Shown here one piece after another: positions 7,647-16,094 of a stretch of 64,000 bases of DNA. Position numbers and translations under genes: made by a program. The stretch is from positions 248,001 to 312,000 of the forward strand of contig NZ_FQWU01000001.1 of assembly GCF_900129765.1 (NCBI RefSeq), in the 5' to 3' direction. Every line of letters starts with the position of its first letter. Position 1 is the first letter of the stretch. A model generated the notes under the pieces. The model made no database searches. It was not told where the DNA came from and saw only the letters and a list, made by a program, of their open reading frames with translations. This stretch comes from Massilia sp. CF038. Its GTDB lineage: Bacteria > Pseudomonadota > Gammaproteobacteria > Burkholderiales > Burkholderiaceae_D.

Positions 7647-9236
7647 TTACTCGGCGCTGATGTCTTGCACGACTGGCGCCTTGATGCTGGCCAGCGCCAG
7701 TTCCGAGCTGTTCAGCGCGCCTTCAACAAAGCCCTGATAGTCTGAAAACGCTTCGCCCACGATGTGCACATTCTTGGCGCCGGAGCCGAAGTCGAAGGCC
7801 TTGAAGGCATCCATCACTTTCCATGAACGCACGCCCGGTTGCCAGCCGTGATTGGCGGCGCCATACGGGGCCCGTGCCCAGTCGCGAATGCCGTAGGTGA
7901 TGATGGATTTCTTGATGTACGCGCTTGCCTCCACCAGCGTCTGTTCGCTGAACACCAGCTTGGAATGGGCATTCAGTTTCAGATGCGTTTCGTTGCTCTC
8001 GAGCGAGCGCTTGATGTCGCGCGCCACAAACAGGGCAAAGGCATCGACAATGCGCGCATCCTGGTCCACTTCAGCGCGGTCGTGCTTGTCGGGTTCGCTC
8101 AGATAGTGGCGCCAGAATTCCGTCGACGGGCGGTCCATGTACAGCATCATCATGCCGTGCCCATCGCGGTCCTGGTCTTGCGGGCGGCGGAAGTAATGCA
8201 CTTCGCGCGTCGGCAGGCAGTTCGCATACTGCTGCGGCGGCTGATCGTAATCCCACCACGGCGCATTGCTGACAAAGAAAATCTTCAGCATGGGGAAACC
8301 ATTCACCGCATCCAAGTGGCAGGAAATATGTTCCGGCAGATGCGAGGACAGTTTGCTCAGTGGCAGGCGCGGCATTGCCAAAATCAGGCGCGACGCTTGC
8401 AGCTTGATGGTGCCGTTCTTGGTGCGCACATCCAGTTCCAGCGTGCTCTGGCCCAGCGCCACAGGGCGGAAACCGCGCAGCGTATGGCCGCCGGCCAGGG
8501 TGATGTTGGGCTGGGCATGGATCTTGGCCATCAGCGCTTCGGTCAGCCTGGACGAGCCGCCTTCGATGCTGGCCAGTTTCTGGCCCACGGTTTTGAGCGC
8601 GCGCAGCCACCAGATGATCCATTCGATCGCGTTCAGGTTCTCCGGGATCATGTGATAGAAGGTGCCCGTATCGCGCAGCTTGACCAGGGCGCGATGGCTC
8701 AGCACCCCTTGCGCCGACAGCGCGTTCCAGAAGCCGGTGGCCCACAGCGGTTGCCCGTGCAGCTGCGCGTGCTTGCGCAGGCGCATGTAGTCGTCTTCGT
8801 TCAAGCCATCGATCCAGGCCTGGTCGTGCGGGTCGCGCCCCATCACCAGCATGATGCCGCGCTTGAGCAATTGCAGCGAATTCAGTCCCTGTTCGGCGGC
8901 CGGCAGTTCGCTGTCCGGCGCGGTGATGGTCTCGGCAGTGGGACCGGAAAAATCGACCAGGCCCACGCCCAGCTCGGCGCACAGGGCGGCAAAACGCGGC
9001 TGCAAGGTCGGCTCGAAACGCATCGGGCCGTATTCGGCGATGAAACCATCCATGTCCTCGGTCTCGATACGGCCGCCCCAGCGGTCGGACGAGGCTTCCA
9101 GGATCAGCACTTTGTGACCGGCTTCGGCCAGACGGGTGGCACAGAACAGGCCGGAGACGCCGCCACCGGCGATGACGATTGGAGCTTCTTGCATGGGGAC
9201 AGAGGTATCTGGGAAAGGAGGGCGCGATTGTGCCAT
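7647..9236 (-). CDS. FAD-dependent amine-oxidase-like oxidoreductase
   Basis: 529-aa flavoprotein of the flavin amine oxidase/phytoene desaturase superfamily. The N-terminus carries the dinucleotide fold IVIAGGGVSGLFCATRLAEAG followed by LILEASSDRWGGRIE, the typical second FAD contact. The C-terminus ends with the FAD-closing segment (VHIVGEAFSDYQGFVEGALNSS). The start at 9236 has AGG 6 bases upstream; Met15 (9194), just before the Rossmann strand, is the alternative. It is encoded 33 bases after a cytochrome P450 gene on the same strand, so the two are probably one operon acting on the same small molecule. The substrate is unknown. Confidence 0.85.
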   Translation of the reverse strand: MAQSRPPFPDTSVPMQEAPIVIAGGGVSGLFCATRLAEAGHKVLILEASSDRWGGRIETEDMDGFIAEYGPMRFEPTLQPRFAALCAELGVGLVDFSGPTAETITAPDSELPAAEQGLNSLQLLKRGIMLVMGRDPHDQAWIDGLNEDDYMRLRKHAQLHGQPLWATGFWNALSAQGVLSHRALVKLRDTGTFYHMIPENLNAIEWIIWWLRALKTVGQKLASIEGGSSRLTEALMAKIHAQPNITLAGGHTLRGFRPVALGQSTLELDVRTKNGTIKLQASRLILAMPRLPLSKLSSHLPEHISCHLDAVNGFPMLKIFFVSNAPWWDYDQPPQQYANCLPTREVHYFRRPQDQDRDGHGMMMLYMDRPSTEFWRHYLSEPDKHDRAEVDQDARIVDAFALFVARDIKRSLESNETHLKLNAHSKLVFSEQTLVEASAYIKKSIITYGIRDWARAPYGAANHGWQPGVRSWKVMDAFKAFDFGSGAKNVHIVGEAFSDYQGFVEGALNSSELALASIKAPVVQDISAE

Positions 9237-9269
9237 GGTTTGCCTGGATCAAGAAAGGAAGTTGGCAGC

Positions 9270-10691
9270 CTAGGCGTGCTGATAAGGGCAGCCGGGCGCG
9301 CTGGCCGGCGGCGCGGCCGGGCCGGCTGGACGGGCCGGGCGCTTGGCCAGCATCAGGCGCAGGCCGCCTTCCGGACGCATGGTCACTTGCAGGCGCATGC
9401 CAGGCTGTTCCTGGCCCGGACCCGGACGCAGGGTGTAACGCTGCAGCAGCATGGCCAGGATCAGGGTCATTTCCATCGACGCGAAACTCATGCCGATACA
9501 CACGCGCGGGCCGGTGCCAAAGGGGAAGTAGGCGCCACGCGGAATCTGGCGCGCCGCGTCCGGCGCAAACCGGTCAGGATCGAAGCGGGCCGGGTCGGCA
9601 AACCAGCGCGCATCGCGCTGGACCAGGCTCGACAGCAAGGTGACGAGCGAACCTTTGGGCAGCAGCCACGGTCCAATCTGCACGTCCTGCGCAGCCTGGC
9701 GCATGAACACGCCCGGTGCGGGCGAATACAGGCGCAGCGTTTCCTTGACCACCTGGCCCAGGTAGGGCAGGCGGGCAATGTCGGCAAAGGTGGGTACGCG
9801 TCCTTCCAGGACGGCATCCACTTCTTCGGCTGCCTTGAATGCCTGCTCGGGGTGGGAAGCCAGTACCCAGCCAGCCCAGGTCAGGCCGGCGGCCGTGGTT
9901 TCGTGGCCTGCCAAAAAGGTGGTCATCAACTGGTCGCGCACCTGCTCGTCCGACAGCAGGCTGCCATCACCTTCGTTGTCGGCTGCGGTCAGCAGCATGC
10001 CCAGCAAATCGTTGTGCTGTTCGCCGCTGGCGCGGCGGCGCCGGATGTGCGACCAGATCAAGTCGTCCAGCAATTGCATGGCGCGCCGCTTGGCCTTTTT
10101 ACGGGGCAGGGGCAGCCAGTCCGGCAGCGAGAACGGGTAGAACATGTCGTCATAGGCAATTTCGCTCAGCAGGCAGACTGCATGCTCGATGGCTGCCGTA
10201 TCCTGTTCCACGCGGGCACTGAACATGGTGCGCAAAATCACGTCCATGGTCAGCATGTTCATGGCCTGTTCGAAGTCAAAGGCCTGGCCCTGGTGACTGA
10301 CCAGTTTGTCGAGCACCGTTTCGGCTGCGTCCGCCATTTGCTGGGCGTACCCTTCGTAGCGTTTCGGGCTGAAGCCGGGCTGCAGGGTGCGGCGCTGCTT
10401 TTTCCATGTGTCGCCTTCCGTGATCAGCACGCTTTCGCCGTGTACCTGGCGCAGCACGTTCATATGATGTTCGTAGCGCACGAAGGAATCGGCTTTTTCT
10501 ACCAGGCATTCGCGGATCAGGTCCGGGTCCATGAAGGAATAGGTGCCCTGTCCAGCCACGCTCACATACAGGCTGTCGCCATAGGTTTGCTGGGCGCGGC
10601 CCCAGAAGCCGAGGTAGTCGCGCGCCATGCTGCGCAGCATGCCGAGGCCAAAAAAACGGTCGCGCGGACCGGGTGGACGTGGGATGTTCAT
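9270..10691 (-). CDS. Cytochrome P450
   Basis: 473-aa soluble haem monooxygenase. The I-helix oxygen-activation motif is AGHETTAAG, the K-helix ExxR is ETLR, and the haem-binding loop is FGTGPRVCIG with the thiolate Cys398. The start is ATG 10691, with AGGAGA upstream. The frame is open further upstream but has no supporting signal. A proline/alanine-rich tail ends in GCPYQHA, an uncommon extension past the usual last strand. No ferredoxin or ferredoxin reductase gene is adjacent, so electrons come from elsewhere. The following gene encodes an FAD amine-oxidase-like enzyme. Family certain; substrate unknown. Confidence 0.93.
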   Translation of the reverse strand: MNIPRPPGPRDRFFGLGMLRSMARDYLGFWGRAQQTYGDSLYVSVAGQGTYSFMDPDLIRECLVEKADSFVRYEHHMNVLRQVHGESVLITEGDTWKKQRRTLQPGFSPKRYEGYAQQMADAAETVLDKLVSHQGQAFDFEQAMNMLTMDVILRTMFSARVEQDTAAIEHAVCLLSEIAYDDMFYPFSLPDWLPLPRKKAKRRAMQLLDDLIWSHIRRRRASGEQHNDLLGMLLTAADNEGDGSLLSDEQVRDQLMTTFLAGHETTAAGLTWAGWVLASHPEQAFKAAEEVDAVLEGRVPTFADIARLPYLGQVVKETLRLYSPAPGVFMRQAAQDVQIGPWLLPKGSLVTLLSSLVQRDARWFADPARFDPDRFAPDAARQIPRGAYFPFGTGPRVCIGMSFASMEMTLILAMLLQRYTLRPGPGQEQPGMRLQVTMRPEGGLRLMLAKRPARPAGPAAPPASAPGCPYQHA

Positions 10692-10788
10692 GGTTGCCTG
10701 TCTCCTGTTGCATTTATTATAACGGGAGGGGTTCTGAACAACCAAGCAGCTCAGCAGTTGGAGCGCTTTTTCCTTCAGGAGCGTGGCG

Positions 10789-11538
10789 TTACCACTGCTG
10801 AACGCGGGAGCGGGTAACGCGTTCCCACAAACGGCTCAGCAAAGAGGCGCGGCGTACCGGTTCGTCGTCAATCGGATCGCTTTGGGACAGATAGGTACTG
10901 GGAATCGGGGCAGCGCGGGCGCCCGGGCCGCTGATCGGGATGGTCATGCCATCTTCGGCCAGTTCCTTTTCGACTGTGCAATTGCAGCCGATCAGGTCCA
11001 GCGTTTTGGCCAGGCGCTGCGCACTGACGTGGTCCAGGCGGCGCCGGATCACCGCCTTGGGCGTGGCCAGCATGATCAGCACTTCGTCGCGGTCGCGCTT
11101 GAGCAGCGGCATCAGCTTGTCGATCATGGCGTCCTGATCGACCAGTTTCTGGATGCTGTCGAGCGTCAGGCAGAACGTGGCCGGGCGGTGCACCTTGCCT
11201 GCCTGCTCGTCAATCACGGTCAGGGCCAGGGCCCCGGCGCGGCGCAGCAGGAAGGGAATCACTTCCACGTTGCGGCAGGTGATGCTGATGATGCCAATCT
11301 CGCCGGCAAAACAATCCATCAAGGGGTTGTGGGCCCAAGGACACTGCACGCTATCGTCCATCAGATAGGCACCGCTGGAGGCGCAAGGGAAGCGCTCGGT
11401 GATGGCGTCGTGGAACTGGATCAACCGCGGCGCCGGGGCCTGTCCTTTTGCATCGCGCAGCAGTTTGTCCGCAAAACCATAGGCGTCATGGTTGTACGGT
11501 GGAACCGACGGAACAACGATTTTGAGGACGTAGCTCAT
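10789..11538 (-). CDS. Hypothetical protein
   Basis: 249 aa, cytosolic by appearance (no signal peptide or membrane helix), not recognised. The N-terminal half reads as an alpha/beta fold (SYVLKIVVPSVPP). The middle carries strand-rich segments around GIISITCRNVEVIPFLLRRAG, and the C-terminal 50 residues are basic and low in structure (VRRASLLSRLWERVTRSR). Two Met codons start the frame; I prefer the second (11538), directly before the first strand. It reads in the same direction as the P450 gene but is separated from it by about 100 bases. Confidence 0.6.
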   Translation of the reverse strand: MSYVLKIVVPSVPPYNHDAYGFADKLLRDAKGQAPAPRLIQFHDAITERFPCASSGAYLMDDSVQCPWAHNPLMDCFAGEIGIISITCRNVEVIPFLLRRAGALALTVIDEQAGKVHRPATFCLTLDSIQKLVDQDAMIDKLMPLLKRDRDEVLIMLATPKAVIRRRLDHVSAQRLAKTLDLIGCNCTVEKELAEDGMTIPISGPGARAAPIPSTYLSQSDPIDDEPVRRASLLSRLWERVTRSRVQQW

Positions 11539-11592
11539 TCGCAACTAGTGTTAGTTCGGTGAAATCGGTATTGTATTTCATCCGAGAAATTT

Positions 11593-11610
11593 ACACGTCG
11601 AAAAACGTGT
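11593..11610. promoter_or_regulatory. Inverted repeat upstream of the binding-protein gene
   Basis: ACACGT (11593-11598) and ACGTGT (11605-11610) form a perfect 6-bp inverted repeat with a 6-base spacer. It lies 63 bases before the start of the periplasmic binding protein gene, inside the divergent gap 11539-11673. It could be an operator or a leader hairpin; nothing else identifies a regulator. Confidence 0.3.
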
Positions 11611-11673
11611 CATGCTGTGGTTTCTCGGTGTTACCATTTATGCAGTTGCACAAAACCCACGGAGCATGCGCCC

Positions 11674-12396
11674 ATGCTGAAGCGTTTCCTTGTCGCCCTT
11701 GCATTGTTGCACATCGCATACGCCGCGATGGCAGCCGAGGGAGATTTGCGCATGATCGCGCCACGCAATCAGACCATGCCCCTGGCGCAATTTGAAAACG
11801 ACAAGCTCACTGGCGGCATGCTCAAGGACCTGGGCGACGCGATCGCGCGGCGCATCGGCCGGCGCGCTGTGTTTGTCAGTGTAGCAGGCGATCAGGTCGC
11901 CGCGGCGCTTTCCTCGGGCAAGGCCGACGGCATCTGCTATGTGCGCCCGTTCTGGATAGACGGCGACTTTCTCTGGAGCCAGCCGGTCATCCCGGATGCC
12001 GAACTGGTCGCCTCGCTGCCGGACGCGCCCGTGGTGCGCTCGCTGCTGGACTTGCGCGACCGCCCGGTGGGCACCGTGACCGGCTACCGCTACCCGCGCG
12101 TGGAACAGGTGCTGGGCTTGCGCTTTCAGCGCCTCGAATCCGCCACCATGGAAGACAACCTGCGCAAGATGATGGCGGGCGGGGCGCGCCACACGCTGCT
12201 CGGCCGGGCCACCATGGTGTACCAGCGCAAAATCAACCCGGCGCTCAAGCTGCGGCCCGACCTGGTGATTGCCTCGTTCACGGCCCAGTGCGCGTTTTCG
12301 CGCCAGTCCGAAGCACCGTTTGCCGAGATCGACAAGGCCATCAAGGCCATGCTGGCCGATGGCACCGTGAAGGGCATTCTAAGCCGCTACCGCTAG
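11674..12396 (+). CDS. Periplasmic solute-binding protein (SBP family 3-like)
   Basis: 240 aa. The signal peptide (LVALALLHIAYAAMA) is followed by a small type II periplasmic binding fold resembling amino-acid-type family 3 proteins: LRMIAPRNQTMPLAQFENDKL, then GGMLKDLGDAIARRIGR, and the late LADGTVKGILSRY segment that closes such domains. ATG 11674 is preceded by GGAG. No cognate permease is adjacent, so it may be an orphan receptor or sensory protein rather than a transporter subunit. The ABC operon downstream has its own, different binding protein. The ligand is unknown. Confidence 0.75.
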   Translation: MLKRFLVALALLHIAYAAMAAEGDLRMIAPRNQTMPLAQFENDKLTGGMLKDLGDAIARRIGRRAVFVSVAGDQVAAALSSGKADGICYVRPFWIDGDFLWSQPVIPDAELVASLPDAPVVRSLLDLRDRPVGTVTGYRYPRVEQVLGLRFQRLESATMEDNLRKMMAGGARHTLLGRATMVYQRKINPALKLRPDLVIASFTAQCAFSRQSEAPFAEIDKAIKAMLADGTVKGILSRYR

Positions 12397-12482
12397 CGGC
12401 GGAAACGCTCCCAACCGGGACTGCCGCGTGTACAATTGAAGCGCATTTTGCCTGTCCACGTATCCACGCCATTGACCACACG

Positions 12483-13511
12483 ATGACACCACCGATCCTG
12501 CAACGCCGGCGCCAGGTCCTGAAAGGCGCGCTTGCCAGCGCCTTGCCGCTGGCCGTGCCGTCGCTGGCGCTGGCCGACAGCAAGAGCGAACCCCTGGTCG
12601 TGGGCGGCTTGCCCGTCACCTGCAACCTGACGCTGCCGATCGCCTGCGTGGCCAAGGCCCTCGCCAATGCACGCACGGGTGCGGCCCCGGCATTCGAATA
12701 CAGCAAATACAGTGGCTGGCCCGAAATCAAGGAGTCGCTCATGACAGGGCGCATCCAGGCTGCCTACATGCTGGCGCCCCTGGTGATGGACTTGAGCGAC
12801 AAGCGCATTCCCCTGAAAATCGTCTCGCTGGGCCACCGTTCGGGCGCAGTCATCATGGTGCGCACCGATTCGGCCAACAAGAGCTTCAAGGACTTGCGCG
12901 GCAAACGGGTGGCCATTCCCAGCCGCTTCGCGGTGGACTTCCTTTTCCTGCGCAAGATGCTGGCGCGCGAAGGCATGACCCCGAAAGATATTCAGATCAT
13001 TGAAATGCCGCCGCCGGACATGCCGGCCGCCCTGTATGCCAAGGCAGTCGATGCCTACTGCACCGGCGAGCCGTTTGGCGCGGCCGCCCAGCGCGCCGGC
13101 TACGCGCGTGCGCTGTCCATGACGCGCGACCAGTGGCGCAACTACATCTGCTGCGTGCTGACGGTGCGCGAAGAACTGATCCAGACCAATCGGCCGCTGG
13201 TGCAGGCGCTGGTCAATCACGTGCAGGCGGCTGGCAACTGGCTCGATGCCGCTCCTGCCAATCGGGCACGCGCAGTCGCCATCGCCTCCGGGCGCAAGTA
13301 CTTCAATCAGGACCCGAACGTGCTCAAATTCGTGATGGAGAATCCGGCCGACCGCGTCACCTACGGCGACCTGCGCATGATCCGCGCTGAATTCGACGAA
13401 CTGATGCAGCTGTCAATCGAAGCGGGCACCCTCAAGCGTCCCGTCGCTTACAGCAGCTATGTGGACGAGAGCTTCGTCAAAAACATCGCGCCGGTCGCCA
13501 TCGCTGTTTGA
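12483..13511 (+). CDS. ABC importer substrate-binding protein (NMT1/SsuA-like)
   Basis: 342-aa periplasmic receptor of the nitrate/sulfonate/taurine class. The N-terminus RRRQVLKG before a hydrophobic stretch (ALASALPLAVPSLALA) fits a twin-arginine signal, so it may be exported folded, perhaps with a bound cofactor. Family features include the KDLRGKRVAIPSRF motif after the first lobe and DAYCTGEPFGAAA in the ligand cleft. It starts a tight cluster: Sco protein 11 bases downstream, cupredoxin, permease and ATPase. The start ATG 12483 places the signal correctly. Inference: the substrate may be a metal or metal-chelate, given the copper-handling neighbours. Confidence 0.85.
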   Translation: MTPPILQRRRQVLKGALASALPLAVPSLALADSKSEPLVVGGLPVTCNLTLPIACVAKALANARTGAAPAFEYSKYSGWPEIKESLMTGRIQAAYMLAPLVMDLSDKRIPLKIVSLGHRSGAVIMVRTDSANKSFKDLRGKRVAIPSRFAVDFLFLRKMLAREGMTPKDIQIIEMPPPDMPAALYAKAVDAYCTGEPFGAAAQRAGYARALSMTRDQWRNYICCVLTVREELIQTNRPLVQALVNHVQAAGNWLDAAPANRARAVAIASGRKYFNQDPNVLKFVMENPADRVTYGDLRMIRAEFDELMQLSIEAGTLKRPVAYSSYVDESFVKNIAPVAIAV

Positions 13512-13522
13512 AACGGACCCAC

Positions 13523-14110
13523 ATGATTCGCTTGCCCGCCGTTGCGCTGACCCTGCTCCTGTTTGTGCTGCCTGCCTACGCCGCCCCTGGCGCCGCCTTC
13601 AAAGGGGGCGTGTTCGAGCCGCCGCGCGCCGCGCCCGAGATCGTGCTGCCTGCCGCCAGCGGCAAGCCGTTCCGCCTGAGCGACCATCGCGGCAAGGTGG
13701 TGGTGCTCGAATTCGGCTACACCCATTGCCTGGACGTGTGCCCGGTGTCGCTGGCCGCGCTGACCCAGGCGCGCCAGAAGCTGGGCACCGCCGGCGCCGA
13801 CGTGCAGCTGGTGTTCATCACGGTTGACCCGGCGCGTGACGATGCGGCGCGCCTGCGCAGCTACCTGGCGCCGTTCGACGCGGGCATCGCCGGCCTGACT
13901 GGCAGCCCGGCCCAGATCGAGGCCGTGCTCAAGGCCTACGGCATCAGCGCCACCCGCCGCCCCGTGGACGGCAGCAAGAGCGACTACACCATGCACCATT
14001 CCTCGTACCTGTACTTCATCGACCGCAAGGGCATGCAGCGCGCGCTGATGCCGTTCGGGCGGCCGGTGGACGACATCGTGCACGACTTGCGCCTGCTGCT
14101 GCAGAACTAG
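13523..14110 (+). CDS. Sco1/SenC family copper chaperone
   Basis: 195-aa thioredoxin-fold protein with an N-terminal signal or anchor (ALTLLLFVLPAYA). It carries the Sco copper-binding set: C69-x3-C73 in THCLDVCP and His158/His159 in YTMHHSSYL. Known family members insert copper into cytochrome oxidase or act as periplasmic thiol-disulfide/copper proteins. There is no cytochrome oxidase gene nearby. Instead it lies between an ABC substrate-binding protein and a cupredoxin that could be its copper recipient. Start ATG 13523, 11 bases after the preceding stop. Confidence 0.9.
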   Translation: MIRLPAVALTLLLFVLPAYAAPGAAFKGGVFEPPRAAPEIVLPAASGKPFRLSDHRGKVVVLEFGYTHCLDVCPVSLAALTQARQKLGTAGADVQLVFITVDPARDDAARLRSYLAPFDAGIAGLTGSPAQIEAVLKAYGISATRRPVDGSKSDYTMHHSSYLYFIDRKGMQRALMPFGRPVDDIVHDLRLLLQN

Positions 14111-14554
14111 ATGAGCATGGACTACCTGCGCCGCAACTGGCCGCTCAGCACGCTGGTCACCATCGTCCTTGCCACCCTGCTGTGGGCTGCGCTGGCGCCG
14201 CTGCACGTGGCCAGTCACGACAAGCTGTTCGAGATTCCGAAGGGGACCTGGGCACGCCGCATGGCGGGCGACAAGGTTGAAATTCTGCCGTCGAAAGTGC
14301 GCCTCACGCTGGGCGTGCGCGACGTGCTCCTGCTGCGCAACAGCGACACGGTGCCGCAGATTTTCGGCCCGGTGCTGATCATGCCGGGCCAGGATTTCCG
14401 GCTGCCGTTTGAAACCGTCTCGGAGAACCAGTTCGCCTGCAGTGCCCACTTGTCGGGGCAAATGACGGTGATTGTCGAACCCATGCCCGATCCGGGCCTG
14501 GCACGCCTGCAATGGCGCCTGGGCGAACTGGCCCATGCCATCCGTACCTACTGA
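14111..14554 (+). CDS. Membrane-anchored cupredoxin-like protein
   Basis: 147 aa. One N-terminal membrane helix (STLVTIVLATLLWAALAPL) is followed by a periplasmic domain with the cupredoxin C-terminal copper loop: C110-x2-H113-x4-M118 (FACSAHLSGQM). In ordinary type 1 sites a further His sits on an earlier strand, within the RNSDTVPQIFGPV segment. Here that place is occupied by Gln83 or a neighbour, so the site is non-standard. The gene begins directly after the Sco stop (ATG 14111) and precedes the ABC permease by 9 bases. It may be the copper acceptor of Sco, or a redox or metal relay to the transporter. Confidence 0.7.
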   Translation: MSMDYLRRNWPLSTLVTIVLATLLWAALAPLHVASHDKLFEIPKGTWARRMAGDKVEILPSKVRLTLGVRDVLLLRNSDTVPQIFGPVLIMPGQDFRLPFETVSENQFACSAHLSGQMTVIVEPMPDPGLARLQWRLGELAHAIRTY

Positions 14555-14563
14555 ACAAGGCCT

Positions 14564-15322
14564 ATGCAAAAACTCAAACACGCGCTGCCTTCGCTCACGC
14601 TCATCACGCTGCTGATTGCGCTGTGGTGGACCGTGGTGGTGCAGACCGACAGCCTGATTTTCCCGACCCCCTGGCAAGTGGTCACCGGCACGCTGGAGCT
14701 GGCCGAAGACGGCACCCTGTGGGAGCACATCGGCGCTTCGCTGTTCCGGGTCGGCGCCGGCTTTCTGCTTGCCGTGCTGGTGGCCGTGCCCACCGGCTTG
14801 TGGATGGGGCGGGTCGATGGCGTGTACCGCACCTTGAATCCGCTGTTTCAGATCCTGCGCCCGATTTCGCCGATTGCCTGGATCCCGCTGGCCATTCTGT
14901 GGTTTGGGGTGGGGGACATCTCGCCGGTCTTCCTGATCTTTATCGCCGCCGTGTTCCCCATGATCGTGCAGACCGCCGCTGGCGTGCACACCATTGAACG
15001 GCGCTACCTGCATGCAGCCGACAATTTTGGCGTCTCGCGCGCCACCTTGTTCCGGCGCGTGATCATCCCGGCCGTGCTGCCCGAAGTGGTGGTGGGCATG
15101 CGCATTGGCCTGGGCGTGGCATGGCTGGTGGTGGTGGCCGCCGAAATGATCGCGCTGCGTTCGGGTCTGGGTTACCTGATCATCGATTCGCGCAACGCGG
15201 GCAACCGCTACGACCTGGTCATCGCCGGCATGATTCTCATCGGCCTGATCGGCCTTTTACTCGATGGCCTCATGCGCCTGCTCGAACAACTCAACGCAGT
15301 CAGGTGGCGCTATGGACGCTAA
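14564..15322 (+). CDS. ABC importer permease (SsuC/TauC/NrtB type)
   Basis: 252-aa inner-membrane subunit with about six helices. The cytoplasmic EAA-type loop that docks the ATPase is visible around DNFGVSRATLFRRVIIPAVLPEVVVGMRIGL. It completes the importer with the NMT1-like receptor and the ATPase, whose gene overlaps its 3' end by 11 bases (translational coupling). The sulfonate/nitrate/taurine subfamily covers many substrates, including pyrimidine precursors, riboflavin and metals-chelates; the precise cargo is not determined by sequence. Confidence 0.88.
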   Translation: MQKLKHALPSLTLITLLIALWWTVVVQTDSLIFPTPWQVVTGTLELAEDGTLWEHIGASLFRVGAGFLLAVLVAVPTGLWMGRVDGVYRTLNPLFQILRPISPIAWIPLAILWFGVGDISPVFLIFIAAVFPMIVQTAAGVHTIERRYLHAADNFGVSRATLFRRVIIPAVLPEVVVGMRIGLGVAWLVVVAAEMIALRSGLGYLIIDSRNAGNRYDLVIAGMILIGLIGLLLDGLMRLLEQLNAVRWRYGR

Positions 15323-16052
15323 GATCGTCGTCAACGATATCCGCAAACACTTCGGCAGTGGCGCGGCAGCCTTGCCGGTGGTGGGCGGCGTGAGCCTGTC
15401 GATTGCCGACGGCGAGTTCGTGGCCATTGTCGGCCCCTCCGGCTGCGGCAAGTCCACCCTCATGAAAATCATCTCCGGCTTCGAGCAACCCGACAGCGGC
15501 GCCGTCATCATCGATGGCCAGCCGGCGTTGCGGCCCAGCCCGAAAGGCATCGTGATTTCGCAGCATGGCTCGGTGTTCCCGTGGCTGACGGTGCAGCAAA
15601 ACCTGATGTTCGGCCTGAACGGCAATGGCCATGGCGACAAGGCCGCACTGGCCGACCACTATGCGGCCATGGTGGGCTTGAAGGGCTTTGAAAACGCCTA
15701 TCCGCGCGAACTGTCAGGCGGCATGCTCAAGCGGGTCGAGCTGGCGCGCGCGCTGGTGGTCAAGCCGGAAATCTTGTACATGGACGAGCCGTTCTCGGCG
15801 CTCGACGCGCTGATGAATCTGCGCATGCGCACCGAGCTGCTGCGCATCCTGGCCGAAGAGCGCCATACCGTGCTGCTGATTACCCATGACGTGGAAGAAG
15901 CGCTGTATCTGGCTGACCGCATCCTGGTGCTGTCGGCGCGGCCGACCACGATTCAGGCGACGTTTGAAGTCAGGCATGCGCATCCGCGCAAGCTGTCCAG
16001 TCCCGCACTGCAGCAATTGAAGGAAGCGATTCTGGCCGAACTGGGTTTGTAG
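15312..16052 (+). CDS. ABC importer ATPase (SsuB/TauB/NrtC type)
   Basis: 246-aa nucleotide-binding subunit. Walker A is GPSGCGKST, the signature is LSGGM (LSGGMLKRVELARAL), and Walker B is ILYMDEPFSALD with the following switch His in LLITHDVEEAL. The start ATG 15312 lies inside the end of the permease gene; the frame is open upstream, but that part duplicates permease sequence. It energises the NMT1-like importer. The last gene of the operon; the next gene starts 42 bases later. Confidence 0.92.
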   Translation: MDAKIVVNDIRKHFGSGAAALPVVGGVSLSIADGEFVAIVGPSGCGKSTLMKIISGFEQPDSGAVIIDGQPALRPSPKGIVISQHGSVFPWLTVQQNLMFGLNGNGHGDKAALADHYAAMVGLKGFENAYPRELSGGMLKRVELARALVVKPEILYMDEPFSALDALMNLRMRTELLRILAEERHTVLLITHDVEEALYLADRILVLSARPTTIQATFEVRHAHPRKLSSPALQQLKEAILAELGL

Positions 16053-16094
16053 AATCGTGCTCGTCTCCGCGCCCGCTTTCTGTCATGATGGGGC

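Noticed and set aside
7839-10817. A 992-codon plus-strand open frame opposite the flavoprotein and P450 genes
   Set aside because: It is antisense to two genes with intact motifs, spans their junction and has no recognisable domain.
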